Source: Planctomycetaceae bacterium
GTDB lineage: Bacteria; Planctomycetota; Planctomycetia; Planctomycetales; Planctomycetaceae
DNA length: 40,506 bases
Direction: 5' to 3'
NCBI GenBank assembly: GCA_002722955.1
Contig: PBMZ01000074.1
Location: 1 to 40,506, forward strand
Shown: positions 6,902-15,999 of the stretch, one piece after another
How positions within the stretch are numbered: the first letter of the stretch is position 1
Layout: each line of letters begins with the position of its first letter
Notes under the pieces: model-generated
Databases searched by the model: none
The model's input: the letters and a program-made list of their open reading frames with translations, nothing else
Told to the model about the DNA's origin: nothing
Program-made: the position numbers and the translations under genes

Positions 6902-9514
6902 GTGTCAGACGAACTGAATCGCGACAACGAAGATCAAGCAACACCAGAAGCGAATTCATCACCAGAAGACGCCAGCGGCGGCGCAAATCAAGGTGGTCCC
7001 GGCAGCGATGCCCCGGTCAAGTTGGCGTCCGTCCCGCTTTTCAACAACGTCACTGGTGCCTTGGTTCCAGTCCTCAGCATTATTCTTTGCCTGTTTACAC
7101 TGGCTGAGGTGAATTTCAGCTATTTGCAATCTCAGTCCGCTCTGGCGTTGTTCGTCATGATCGGGACAGTGCTGTGTTTCTTGACAACGCCCGTTCATCC
7201 CAAGCTGAAGGATAACCAGCTTCTTCGATGGGTTGATTTCGGTTTGGCAATGGTCGTCGTTGTTTGCTGCGGCTACGTCTTTGTGCAAAGCGAAGACATG
7301 TTCAAGGGCATGTGGTCCGGCGGCCAGTCGCTTGCCAATCGTGCTGGCGCGGAAACGAACGCGGATTTCGTGATCGGTCTGATCGGGTTGATCTTAGTGT
7401 TCGAGGCCACTCGGCGGGCAATTGGTTGGATCGTTCCCATCCTGGCCTTGTCGTTTGTGGCACACGCGTACTATTGCTACTGCACACAGGAATACAGTTG
7501 GCCTAGCCTGCCTGGTTGGATGTTGCCCGGAACGGGAAAGAGTGTTCCCGATATCGTCAGCACGACCTATTTGCAAACGTTGGGTGTTTTCGGCCAGGCC
7601 GCTTCGGTCATGTTCAAATACGTCTTCTTATTCGTCGTGTTTGGAGCTTTTCTGGAGATGTCCGGGGCAACACAATTCATTATCGACTTCGCCGAAAGGG
7701 TATTTGGGAACAGCCCAGGCGGCCCGGCGAAAGTATCTGTCTTGGGTAGCGGCCTGATGGGTTCGCTCTCGGGAAGTGCTGTTGCTAATGCTGTCACAAC
7801 GGGTGCCTTTACGATTCCGATGATGAGGAACTCGGGCTTCGATAGGCACATCGCGGGAGGCATCACGGCCGCTGCGGCCTCTGGCGGTGCGCTGGTGCCG
7901 CCAGTCATGGGCGCTGGTGCTTACATGATGCTCGAGCTGGTCGAGCCGCAAGTCTCATTCTTACAGGTGGCCAAAGCAGCTCTGATTCCAGCGATGCTCT
8001 ATTATTGGTCGATCTTCATGATCGTCCACTATTTCTCTCGTCGAGTTGGCGCGCAGGCAGCCGCAGCCGCACAGGATACCACAAAGCCCATCTGGCGATT
8101 TGAAGCCATTGTGTTCTTCGGGGCGCTTGGCGTGCTCGTCGGTCTTTTGGTTTGGAGTTTCACGCCGTTCAAGGCCGTGACAGGGTCGCTGATTGCTATT
8201 CTGTTTCTCTCGATCTTTCGCAAAGAACTAAAGATGGGTACGGGGCCTCGGGTCCTTGCCTTTGCCGTCTTCGTGACCACGGCTGTTACTCATCAATTGT
8301 TCTTTGCCGAAACCGTTGACGAGCCGACTGTCCGGCAAAGCTTCGAGTCGATCTTGGAATCGACCCTCGTTGCAACCTTTCTGTTGTTGGTATTTGGCCT
8401 CGTCCATCCCGCGTGGCGACCGACGATGATGAAAGCCTTGGTCTCGTCCGCCCGAGCCGGTGTCTCGTTGGTGGTTGCCAGTGCTTGCGTTGGCATCATC
8501 ATCGGCATTGTTCAAAACACGGGTATTGCGAACCAATTCAATGCGGCGATCGGCGGAATCGTTGAAACGAACCTGTTCCTCGCCTTGTTTGGCATTATGG
8601 TGTGCTCGCTGATCATGGGTATGGGCGTGCCATCGGTGGTTTGCTATCTGTTGATGGCGACATTGATGGGCACACTTCTTAAAGAGCTGGGTGTGATTCC
8701 GCTGTCAGCTCACCTATTTATTTTCTACTTTGGCATGATGTCGATGGTAACACCGCCTGTGGCGTTGGCAGCATATGCCAGCGCGTCGATTGCGGAAGCT
8801 AAGATTATGCCAACGGCACTGGCAGCGTTCCGGTTTTCACTGGTGGGCTTCACGCTGCCGTTTATGTTTGTATATCGACCCGAGTTGACGCTTCAAAGTG
8901 ATACGCCAGAGGTCTCGATCGTATCCTATCGAAAGAAAGCGGATTCTGGTGGACCGGGCGACTTGCGAGTCACTTTTCAGAAATTTGGCAAGTTCGTCGC
9001 AGAGACCGAAGTCACCGTCTCCCCACTCAGCACCGAAGGCGAGCCAATCAAGCTGACAACTGGCAACTTTGGCAACATCAAGACACAACTTGAGCCAGGT
9101 GATTGGAGTCTTAGCATTCAACAACCCGACGGTATTCGATACGTCGGCGTCGTCGAAATCTACGAGACACCAAGGCCCGAAGAAGAGATTACCGACAACG
9201 ACAAGAAAGCGAAGAGCTACGCTTGGGGACGATTTATCGACAAGCGACTGTCATCGTTAGCGGTACTGCTTTCCACGGCCGCAGCCATTGTTGGTGTGAT
9301 TGCATTGTCCATTGGACTGTCCGGCTTTCAACTTCGCGCGCTTGGAGTTATCGAGCGGATATTGATGTTCTGCGCAGCGGCGTTGTTGCTCTACCCCGAC
9401 CGCTACACCTTGATGAATCTTCCAATCCCGATCAGCGATCTGATTGGTTTTGTGATATTCGCGATGATTTACTTCACACATCGCCACCGCGCGAAGAGTT
9501 CTGCCGAGGTCTAA
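6902..9514 (+). CDS. TRAP transporter fused permease (DctQ-DctM type) with C-terminal extra domain
   Basis: This 870-residue polytopic membrane protein has a GTG start at 6902, nine bases after GGAG. The first ~45 residues are a hydrophilic, Asp/Glu/Asn-rich cytoplasmic extension. Then come hydrophobic helices of the small-subunit (4TM) region and a long DctM-like large-subunit region containing GSGLMGSLSGSAVANAVTTG, ITAAAASGGALVPPVMGAGAYMM and GMGVPSVVCYLLMATLMG. These are conserved in fused TAXI-TRAP permeases that use an ion gradient for uptake. After about residue 660 there is a soluble beta-rich segment (VSIVSYRKKADSGGPGDL to VGVVEIYETPRPEEE) and then further helices, matching the extended C-terminus of this subfamily. 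It forms one transport unit with the preceding TAXI lipoprotein despite a 377-base repeat-containing gap. Confidence 0.92.
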   Translation: MSDELNRDNEDQATPEANSSPEDASGGANQGGPGSDAPVKLASVPLFNNVTGALVPVLSIILCLFTLAEVNFSYLQSQSALALFVMIGTVLCFLTTPVHPKLKDNQLLRWVDFGLAMVVVVCCGYVFVQSEDMFKGMWSGGQSLANRAGAETNADFVIGLIGLILVFEATRRAIGWIVPILALSFVAHAYYCYCTQEYSWPSLPGWMLPGTGKSVPDIVSTTYLQTLGVFGQAASVMFKYVFLFVVFGAFLEMSGATQFIIDFAERVFGNSPGGPAKVSVLGSGLMGSLSGSAVANAVTTGAFTIPMMRNSGFDRHIAGGITAAAASGGALVPPVMGAGAYMMLELVEPQVSFLQVAKAALIPAMLYYWSIFMIVHYFSRRVGAQAAAAAQDTTKPIWRFEAIVFFGALGVLVGLLVWSFTPFKAVTGSLIAILFLSIFRKELKMGTGPRVLAFAVFVTTAVTHQLFFAETVDEPTVRQSFESILESTLVATFLLLVFGLVHPAWRPTMMKALVSSARAGVSLVVASACVGIIIGIVQNTGIANQFNAAIGGIVETNLFLALFGIMVCSLIMGMGVPSVVCYLLMATLMGTLLKELGVIPLSAHLFIFYFGMMSMVTPPVALAAYASASIAEAKIMPTALAAFRFSLVGFTLPFMFVYRPELTLQSDTPEVSIVSYRKKADSGGPGDLRVTFQKFGKFVAETEVTVSPLSTEGEPIKLTTGNFGNIKTQLEPGDWSLSIQQPDGIRYVGVVEIYETPRPEEEITDNDKKAKSYAWGRFIDKRLSSLAVLLSTAAAIVGVIALSIGLSGFQLRALGVIERILMFCAAALLLYPDRYTLMNLPIPISDLIGFVIFAMIYFTHRHRAKSSAEV

Positions 9515-9533
9515 CGGCGAAGCACAATCTTCT

Positions 9534-9597
9534 GTCGTTTAACCCGTAGCCGCAGGCGAGGCGTTAGCGCCTTGCCTGCGGCTACGGGTTAAACGAC
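9534..9597. terminator. Long palindrome after TRAP operon (terminator-like, GTAGC repeat family)
   Basis: Two perfect 24-base arms, 9534-9557 and 9574-9597, continue inward with one G-T wobble and AGGCG/CGCC pairing to a short TTAG loop, giving a stem of about 30 bp. The element is GTTTAACCC + GTAGCCGCAGGC + loop + mirror image, so it carries a GTAGC head at 9546 and GCTAC at 9581. It starts 20 bases after the permease stop. It could halt transcription on either strand, but there is no clean T-tract. The stretch 9598-9862 shows no gene. Confidence 0.75.
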
Positions 9598-9862
9598 GGA
9601 ATTCGCCCACATCACAGCGGTCACGTGTTCTTGCTGCGGCTTAGTAATTCCCTCTTGACGCGTTTTCGCAAAGCCCGTAACTTCCCGCCTCTCTCCTAGC
9701 CGTCGGTAACACCCATTCCAGGTGTTGTCACATCTATAAACGCTGAGTGTGCGCATTGAGAGCCGCCAACAGCGTTCTTTCACCCTTCATACTGTGCTGG
9801 CCTGTCGCAGATTCTGCGAATTGAGCATGGCAAGTTTCATTTATCCAAGCAAGGAAGTGGAC

Positions 9863-10153
9863 ATGAAACGTATCGGAACATTATTGCTGGGTCTTTTTCT
9901 GCTCGTTACGACAAGCGGTTGCTACTGCTGGTCACCATGGTCTGGCGGCTGGGGCTATCCCGGTCAATGTGGCGGTGCCTGCGGAGTTCAAAGCGGTCCC
10001 GTAATCGACCAAGGTGCGTACTACGGCACGTATAACTCGGTGCAAACGGCGATGCCGGTCATGATGCCAGCGCAAACGGCATACTATCCACCACTCTACA
10101 CGGTACCACAAACGGCCAGCGCCCCACTTCAGTCATTGCCGACTTACGACTGA
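9863..10153 (+). CDS. Small Tyr/Gln/Pro-rich lipoprotein
   Basis: This 96-residue protein starts at ATG 9863, which follows AAGGAAG by about six bases; the frame is open further upstream, but without a Shine-Dalgarno or signal. MKRIGTLLLGLFLLVTTSGC is a textbook lipoprotein signal with lipid-attached Cys20. The mature part is low-complexity: a Cys/Trp/Gly-rich start (CYCWSPWSGGWGYPGQCGG) with four further Cys residues, then a Tyr/Gln/Met/Pro-rich tail resembling surface or spore-coat-like proteins. No family was recognised. A structural envelope role is possible but speculative. Confidence 0.7.
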   Translation: MKRIGTLLLGLFLLVTTSGCYCWSPWSGGWGYPGQCGGACGVQSGPVIDQGAYYGTYNSVQTAMPVMMPAQTAYYPPLYTVPQTASAPLQSLPTYD

Positions 10154-10214
10154 TCGAAGACGGTCGGCAAAGATTTGTGGGCGGTGGCTAAAGTTACGGC
10201 AACCGCTCATTCAA

Positions 10215-11410
10215 CTAAAAGTGTCCAAGCATCACTTGCACCTGCGCTTTGTTTGCTTCCGGTGCAAGTTTCAATGCGGCTTCGCATACGCTCACGGCTT
10301 TGTCGAAGTTGTCATTCTCGGCGTGTGAGGCGGCCAGCATTGTCAGGTACTCCCAGTGCTTGTTACTGGTAAGATTGCACGCTTTCGTCGCGTGCTGTAA
10401 TCCTTTGTTGCCGTCGCGGAATGATTTGTCCGGACATGCCGCGTAAATGAAGCTCAAGTAGTAGTGGGCGGTTGCGTCCGAGCTATCAATGGAAGCAGCC
10501 CGAACGAGGTCCTTCAGAATTGCCTCGTAGTCCATCTCGTTTGTCAGCAGCAAACGAATCTCGCCACGAACTCAGAAGGCCAGTGCCTTGCTCGGTTCCA
10601 ACTCGATCGCCTTCGTGTAATCAGCAATTGATAGCGGTCTTGGTTCTCCGAATCGACATCCGCTGCCTTTCGATAAGCCGCGATTGCCGCCTTGAAGTCA
10701 CCCTTCTTCGTCTTTGCGATTCCTCGCAACACACTGGCTTGGGCAGCGGGGCTGGTCTCTCCCGTCAGCTTCGCCAGTTGCTCTAAGTCCTCAGCCGCCT
10801 GATCATGCTTCTCGAGCTTCGTGAGCGTCTGCGCCCGCAGTCGATAGGCATCCACTGACTTCGCGTCGCCACGAATTGCTTCGGTCAGTTTGCCGATTGC
10901 TTGTTCATGTTGATCGGCTTTGATCAGGGTCTCGCCCCAAGCCAACCAGATGGGCGATGTTTCGGCCAACAAACCACGCGAATCGGCGTCGTTCCATTCG
11001 ATCGCTGTATGCAACGCGTCAATGGCGTCAGTGAATTGTTTTGCGGTGTAGAGTTGAGCTGCTTGCTTTTGCAAAGCAACGATCATCGGGCGGCGTAGCT
11101 TTCCAGCAAGCTCGGGAGAAAGTTGCACGGCTTTCGGAATCTCGACGATCGCCGTTTCGTAGTCTTCCGCATCAAATTCTTCGATCGCTTTGTCAGCGTG
11201 GCCTTGAGCGATCTCAAGCGGAGTTGGCTTTGGCGTTGGAATACTGATTGGCTCAGCACTCTCGGTCGGAGCCGAAGATTCAAGTGTCGGGGCCACGGTT
11301 TCGATCGGCTTTGCTGGCACGGTCGATTCAACATTGGACGCAGTCGTAGCTACTGCGTCGCTATTGGGCTCATTCGTATCGGATGCGTTGATCTCAACAT
11401 TGTTGACCAA
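10215..11410 (-). pseudogene. TPR-repeat protein gene, 5'-truncated, frameshifted and interrupted
   Basis: On the minus strand one TPR protein is spread over two frames. The first frame (from a TTG at 11410, 288 codons) has a Thr/Pro/Glu-rich N-terminal region and TPR units such as HADKAIEEFDAEDYETAIVEI and ALHTAIEWNDADSRG. After DRYQLLI it turns into an Arg-rich nonsense tail ending at 10544. In the other frame, the expected TPR continues as ADYTKAIELEPSKALAF, then a TGA at 10574-10572, then VRGEIRLLL and on to the natural C-terminus at 10215. One frameshift near 10640 and one nonsense codon are therefore both needed to explain it. There is no ATG, no signal peptide and no Shine-Dalgarno, and an in-frame stop lies just upstream (near 11455). 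The start coincides with the truncated end of the receptor remnant on the other strand. Probably not functional. Confidence 0.75.
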
Positions 11411-12733
11411 CGTTTCTATGCGGGCTCTTTGCAGTCTACGGGGCTTCGGACTTACGCGACCTTCGGCGAGTTAGACGACGATTTGTTAACCGTCGGTGCC
11501 GATTGGCGCCGCTACGAACAGGATTACACAGTTCGATTGTTGAACGCGACCGGAACGGGTGCTTTGCTAGATATAGCGGGGCCCTTGAATGCTCGCGCGA
11601 ACATCCCACTGAATCCATTGTTCGGAACGGGATTGCCCGAGGACATTTTGGGTGTTGCCGAATCTCGCCAAGAAAACTTTGGGCTGTTTGCCAACTTGAC
11701 GATGCCCACAACGGATCAAACCACAGTGACCGTCGGTGGCCGAATGGACTACGTCGACACCAGCGTCAATCGTGACAACGCGGTTGTCGGTAGCGGAGCC
11801 TTCGAGGCAGGGGCTGGATTTGATGAGCTGCACGATTTCCTCGGCATGGGTTATGTGTCGATGAAACACGATATCGACGATGTGACCTCCGTGTCGCTTG
11901 GTGGAGCGTTCGCGATGCGAGCGCCCACGCTTTACGAAATGTACAGCCAAGGGCCGCCAGAAAATCCGATTCGTTTTCCGGGAGCCATTACAGGGAACTC
12001 GAGTCTAGATCCCGAACGCAACTTGCAATTCGACTTAGGCATGACTCGAAAGACAGAAACTTACTCGGTCACCGTTCGCGGTTTTCACTCCGAGATCGAT
12101 GATCACATTTTGCCCATTCCAACTTCGCTGGTTGCTGTTCCTGGTCCTGGAGCCGCTCCGGCAACGACGACATTGGGTCGATCTATTGATACACCCGGTG
12201 GCGCGACGGTCATTCCTGATTCCACCGTCGTGGTCTATCAATACCAGAACGTCGACCGAGCTCGCTTGTGGGGAGGCGATCTGTTGACCGAATGGAACGC
12301 TTACGATGGTGTAACATTGTTGGGGAGCGTTTCGTATGTGGCGGGTAAGAACGAAGCCCCAGTCGTTCTCGACGATGTCGGTGATGATCCGACGCAAGGC
12401 CTTCGAGAAAAAGATCCGCCGCCGAACTTGTTCCCATTGGCCGGTACTGTTGGTGTGAAAATCTTCGACCCCTGCGACGACGTATGGGGCGTAACCACGA
12501 TCGTCCACATGGTGGATCAGCAAGACCGTATCGCTCGCTCACTGGGTGAGGTCGGGACTCCGGGATTTGGCACGGTCGATATCAGCGGCTACTACCGAAC
12601 CGCGCTCTTGAACGTGCTGGACAAGAACTACACCGAGCACGGATCATTGGCAATCATCGATCGCAACGGCAATCTGCAGTTGGTTGACGAGCCAGGTATC
12701 TCTTGGGTGACGAGCGTTGAGTGGAATTACTAG
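11395..12733 (+). pseudogene. TonB-dependent receptor, C-terminal barrel only
   Basis: From about 11395 the plus-strand frame reads as an outer-membrane beta barrel (FYAGSLQSTGLRTYATFGEL, then LLTVGADWRRYEQDYTVR) and ends in the aromatic beta signal SVEWNY. Recognisable receptor features are FAMRAPTLYEMYSQGPPENP, NSSLDPERNLQFDLGMTR and VLDKNYTEHGS. The signal peptide, TonB box and plug domain are absent. Upstream the same frame runs on to 11123, but that part is only the antisense of the TPR gene. Near the end, GYYRT joins directly to ALLNVLDKNY, where relatives normally have about ten more residues between these blocks, suggesting a small in-frame deletion as well. The remnant covers roughly half of a typical receptor. 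An assembly misjoin would give the same picture. Confidence 0.8.
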
Positions 12734-12754
12734 GAGATGAAGTCCGCGCAATCA

Positions 12755-13318
12755 TCACGTCTCTGGCGTTTCATCTTCGCGAATTCGGTCGATCTTGCTC
12801 AGTGTATCTCGTACTGTCATTGCGTCAGCCACCGCAGCTGAAAGCATCACGTGGTGGTTGCCGCCGCTTGTCTGCATCTGGATTCCACAAATGCCCAACC
12901 GGCGCATCAGTGGTCCTTTAAAGCAAGCAAAGTCGACAATCGCCCGAAAGTGAAGTTTGCGATCGTGCAGAAATGTGCCGCCTTTGATGATCCGCAAGAA
13001 CTGTCCTTCGACAGAAACCCGTGTTCCGTATGCTTCGCGCCGAGCCATTCGGTGCCAAAAACAGAAGTACAAGATCACCGCAATCAACATGCCCAGTAAA
13101 GCGCCGCTGCTAGCTCCGATGAAGAATTGATAGGCAAAGTCAGTCGTCGTAGCAATCGTGTAAATGGTGTGTTTGCCGACCCGTGCGGCAGTGCCGAGAA
13201 GCCCGCCGAAAGAAACACCGACAACGCTAAGGCAAAGGATGGCATGCCATCGCAAGTAACGACACAGCTTGTCACGTTCGATGGCGATTTCGAACTCGCG
13301 TGGATAGGGATCCGTCAT
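12755..13318 (-). CDS. Bacterial PH-domain (bPH_2/DUF304-like) membrane protein
   Basis: This is a 187-residue protein. Two hydrophobic helices (about residues 25-45 and 66-88) precede a soluble C-terminal half with the pattern LRIIKGGTFLHDRKLHFRAI and then GPLMRRLGICGIQMQTSGG. That is the bacterial pleckstrin-homology arrangement of YdbS/YdbT-like membrane proteins, in which strands flank a central hydrophobic-Arg-x-Gly core. Function is unknown; relatives are small envelope proteins sometimes linked to stress or resistance. The gene is last in a same-strand row after the M41-like gene (51-base gap). Confidence 0.7.
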   Translation of the reverse strand: MTDPYPREFEIAIERDKLCRYLRWHAILCLSVVGVSFGGLLGTAARVGKHTIYTIATTTDFAYQFFIGASSGALLGMLIAVILYFCFWHRMARREAYGTRVSVEGQFLRIIKGGTFLHDRKLHFRAIVDFACFKGPLMRRLGICGIQMQTSGGNHHVMLSAAVADAMTVRDTLSKIDRIREDETPET

Positions 13319-13369
13319 GCTGATGGCAAACGGCCGCTACCGCTTCACGGATCAACAAACTTTGCGGAA

Positions 13370-13852
13370 TCATCGAGATAACCACTGATCGAGGGCGTAT
13401 TCGACCGCATCCCCCTCGATGGTCTCGTGAGCCAGCAAGTCGTCGACCACCGCTGCGACTGCTGCCCAGTAGTTTTCTCTGTCGAACGTGCGGTAAATGC
13501 CGATGGTTGTTTCCTCGAGAAAGGCAAGCCGCAGTCGTTCATCTGGGAATAGCGACTCGGCGGAACTCCAGGCAACTCGCCAATCATCGGCCCACTCGGC
13601 GACCATGCCAGGATGAAACGGGTCGCCGGTGTGAAGCATCTCGGCCACGGGGCCGGCCAAGGCAACTTGAATAGACCTTTCACAGAGTTCCCGTGCGGTG
13701 AATTCGTCGATGGGCCATTCGATCTGAATGTCGGCATGCCGCTGTGGACCATCGTCCCAGTCAGGATCGATCGTCACCGACCGCACGCGACCTCCCACAA
13801 GGACCGCCATCACCGCATGGCCGGCTTCGTGGTAGGCTGAGACTTCAGACAT
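13370..13852 (-). CDS. M41/FtsH-peptidase-like zinc metalloprotein
   Basis: This 160-residue protein starts at ATG 13852 (MSEVSAYHEAGHAVMAVLVGG). The track-length frame is open upstream, but that part overlaps the symporter coding end. It carries HEAGH close to the N-terminus, the HExxH zinc-binding motif in the form used by the FtsH peptidase domain, followed by VRSVTIDP and the LAGPVAEML block. In FtsH the third zinc ligand is an Asp or Glu in the following helix, and several acidic residues here could serve. There is no AAA+ ATPase domain and no membrane helix. Stand-alone M41-like domains of this size occur in planctomycetes; their substrates are unknown. It follows the symporter stop by 13 bases. 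Confidence 0.75.
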   Translation of the reverse strand: MSEVSAYHEAGHAVMAVLVGGRVRSVTIDPDWDDGPQRHADIQIEWPIDEFTARELCERSIQVALAGPVAEMLHTGDPFHPGMVAEWADDWRVAWSSAESLFPDERLRLAFLEETTIGIYRTFDRENYWAAVAAVVDDLLAHETIEGDAVEYALDQWLSR

Positions 13853-13865
13853 AGCGATCCCGAAA

Positions 13866-15987
13866 TCATGATGTTCGCGCGAAGAACTTCGTGGCCTCAA
13901 TAATCAAGTACACCAGGATCCACGCGCCGACGAAACCGCCAATGCCTAGCATGCTGGGGCGGGGGATTTCGATGTCTGCCATTCCTGGGGTGAGTTTCTC
14001 GCCCTTGGGGGCTGGGTCTTCAGGCAGGGTGCACGGAGCTGCGACTTCTTCGTCTGGTTTCACTGGCGTGTGAATCAGTGTGTAGAAGTGATCAAGTTTT
14101 TCAGCGTCCGTTCGCTTCGTCAAAAAGCTGACGACTAAGCCAGAGATGATCCCTGAACCGAGGTAAGCGACATTGACCCACGGGTCGAGCAGCTTGCCTT
14201 TGGCGTTGAACCAGCTTTCGGGGCAGATTTCGACCAGCAAGTCTGCGCGGTGACCAACAAACCACCATGTGCTGACGGCCACGATTGTCGAGACCCACAC
14301 AGCTTTGGGCGTCCAGCCGCGCCAGATCAAGCCGAACCACAGGCTGATACCGATGGCAGCAGGCGTCTTAAACACAACTTTGATGGCGTCGATGACGTCG
14401 CCAAACGTTGATTGAACAATCAGTGAAATTGCGACGATGATCAAACCGGCAATACGTCCGGTCCACAGATAGTGTCGCTGAGAGGCCTCCTTGACCAGAA
14501 ATCTCCGGTAGATATTGTCTGTGAACAAACCGCTAGACACAACCATTTGTGCATCACCACTACTCATCATGGCGGCTAATAGTGATGCCAGCAGAAGTCC
14601 GACTAAGCCAGGCATGATTCGGGGCAAGATGTCGTAGGCGGCCCGTCCGAACAGTCCGTCGGCGAATTTCTTGTCGACACCGTCAAGCTTTGCGGTTTCC
14701 TCGTCCATGTATGAGTTGATGCGAGCTACATCAGCTTCGGGCAAGTCGTCCCGTTTTCCTTCGAGCGCTGCCAACTCACGTTTGAAGTTGCTCATGCGTT
14801 CGTTGGAAGGAAGCTCGGCCCAGTCGGATTTCAGTTGTTCAATGCGGTCGGCTTCTTCATCAGAGAGCTGCCCGGCCAGTAGCGTGGTTTTGTATTCGTC
14901 GAAGTTCAGTCTTTGCTGCAGCGATTGATACAACTGACGATCGGCGGGATCGTCGGAGTCTTTCAAGGGGCTACTTGTGCCCAAGTACCAGACGATGCAG
15001 GCCAAGCCGGTGAAGGTCCAAGCCATCGTGCAAAAGCGTTTCAGGAAATTGCCAACCGTGAAGCCAAAGCGACCCTCGAATTCGGTCTTGCCCGCACCGC
15101 AAACGCCCATGATGTGCGGTTGCACGACGATGCCCGTCAGCGCCATTAGCGAAACCATGAAGACGTAAAAGACGGTCAATTGTTCCTTGCCCATTGAAGC
15201 CGCGGCCTCGGCATCGGCGACGATGTTCAGCATGCCGGGTTTGATCACCGCTTGTTCGTGCAGCGAGCCGAAACCTCCGATCATGTAGAACACAAATGGC
15301 AGTAACAAGAACGAGAAGGCGATCGTCAAAATACCTTGCACAAAGTCGGTAATGATAGCCGCTCCCAAGCCGCCTGCCATTCCGTAAGCAACGAATAAGA
15401 CCGTCATGGCCAAGACCGCATATTCGTGGCCTTGAACTTGTCGCGTACCGGTTTCGAACGAATTGGTGTCTTCGTTCCAGCCGATTTTGGGGACTTGTAT
15501 GTCGATTTCAGCAGCCAAACGATCCAACTCGCCACCCGTTAGCGAGCTGACCATCTTGCCGCTAGCAAATAGCAGTGCCGCCAGGAAAACGATCGAGATC
15601 ACGATGCCGTAGATTGAGTACAGCGTGGCGGTTGCCGTTCCGTAGCGAGCCTCGAAGTAGTCGGCTGTCGTGAGGGCTCGCATTCGACGCATCAGAGGGG
15701 CGACGATCCAATAAAAAGGGTGTCGCGAACAACCAAACCAGTTGCCACCAGATGCCAACCAAGCCGCTTCGCCAAGTGCCCGCGATAACGGTGACCGCCT
15801 GCTCGCTACTGGTTCCGGCTCCGAAGGCGAAGAACATCATGAAGACTTTGCCGAAACGGCGGCCGCCCATGAAGAAGTCGGTCATGTCTTTGACTTTGGT
15901 GGCTGACCAGATTCCGATACCGGCAATGCCGATGAAATACAAAACCAGAACGACCCAATCCAGCCAGTGAAGCCCCAACCAGTTCAT
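13866..15987 (-). CDS. Sodium:solute symporter (SSS family), one-base frameshift at 15714
   Basis: The minus strand encodes a solute:sodium symporter of about 706 residues in two frames. The N-terminal 91 residues (MNWLGLHWLDWVVLVLYFIG through WQLVWLFATPF) start at ATG 15987, and the C-terminal 615 residues resume at YWIVAPLMRRMRALTTADYF. The join lies in a run of five T (15715 region), where one T too many breaks the frame; removing it gives a seamless family sequence. Family marks include DFFMGGRRFG, GTSSEQAVTVIAGTWRSGL, ADYFEARYG and MMSSGDAQMVVSSGLFTDNIYRR. Between two membrane helices there is a ~110-residue charged, coiled-coil-like insertion (SPLKDSDDPADRQLYQ to VDKKFADGLF). The gene follows the sugar isomerase-like gene by 12 bases, so sugar or sugar-acid uptake is a reasonable guess. 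A sequencing error is as likely as a real mutation. Confidence 0.82.
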
Positions 15988-15999
15988 GTTGTATTCCTT

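Noticed and set aside
10572..10574. TGA in the TPR gene as a selenocysteine codon, given the SelA-like gene at the left edge
   Set aside because: TPR proteins are not selenoproteins, the gene also has a frameshift, and the SelA-like family is mostly unrelated to selenium.
11123..11394. N-terminal 90 codons of the plus-strand frame leading into the TonB receptor
   Set aside because: Arg/Phe/Trp-rich antisense of the TPR coding strand; no signal peptide or plug features.
15562..15987. Short minus-strand frame and the 13866-15758 frame as two overlapping genes
   Set aside because: The tail of the first and the head of the second are nonsense for the family; a single base fixes both, so it is one gene.
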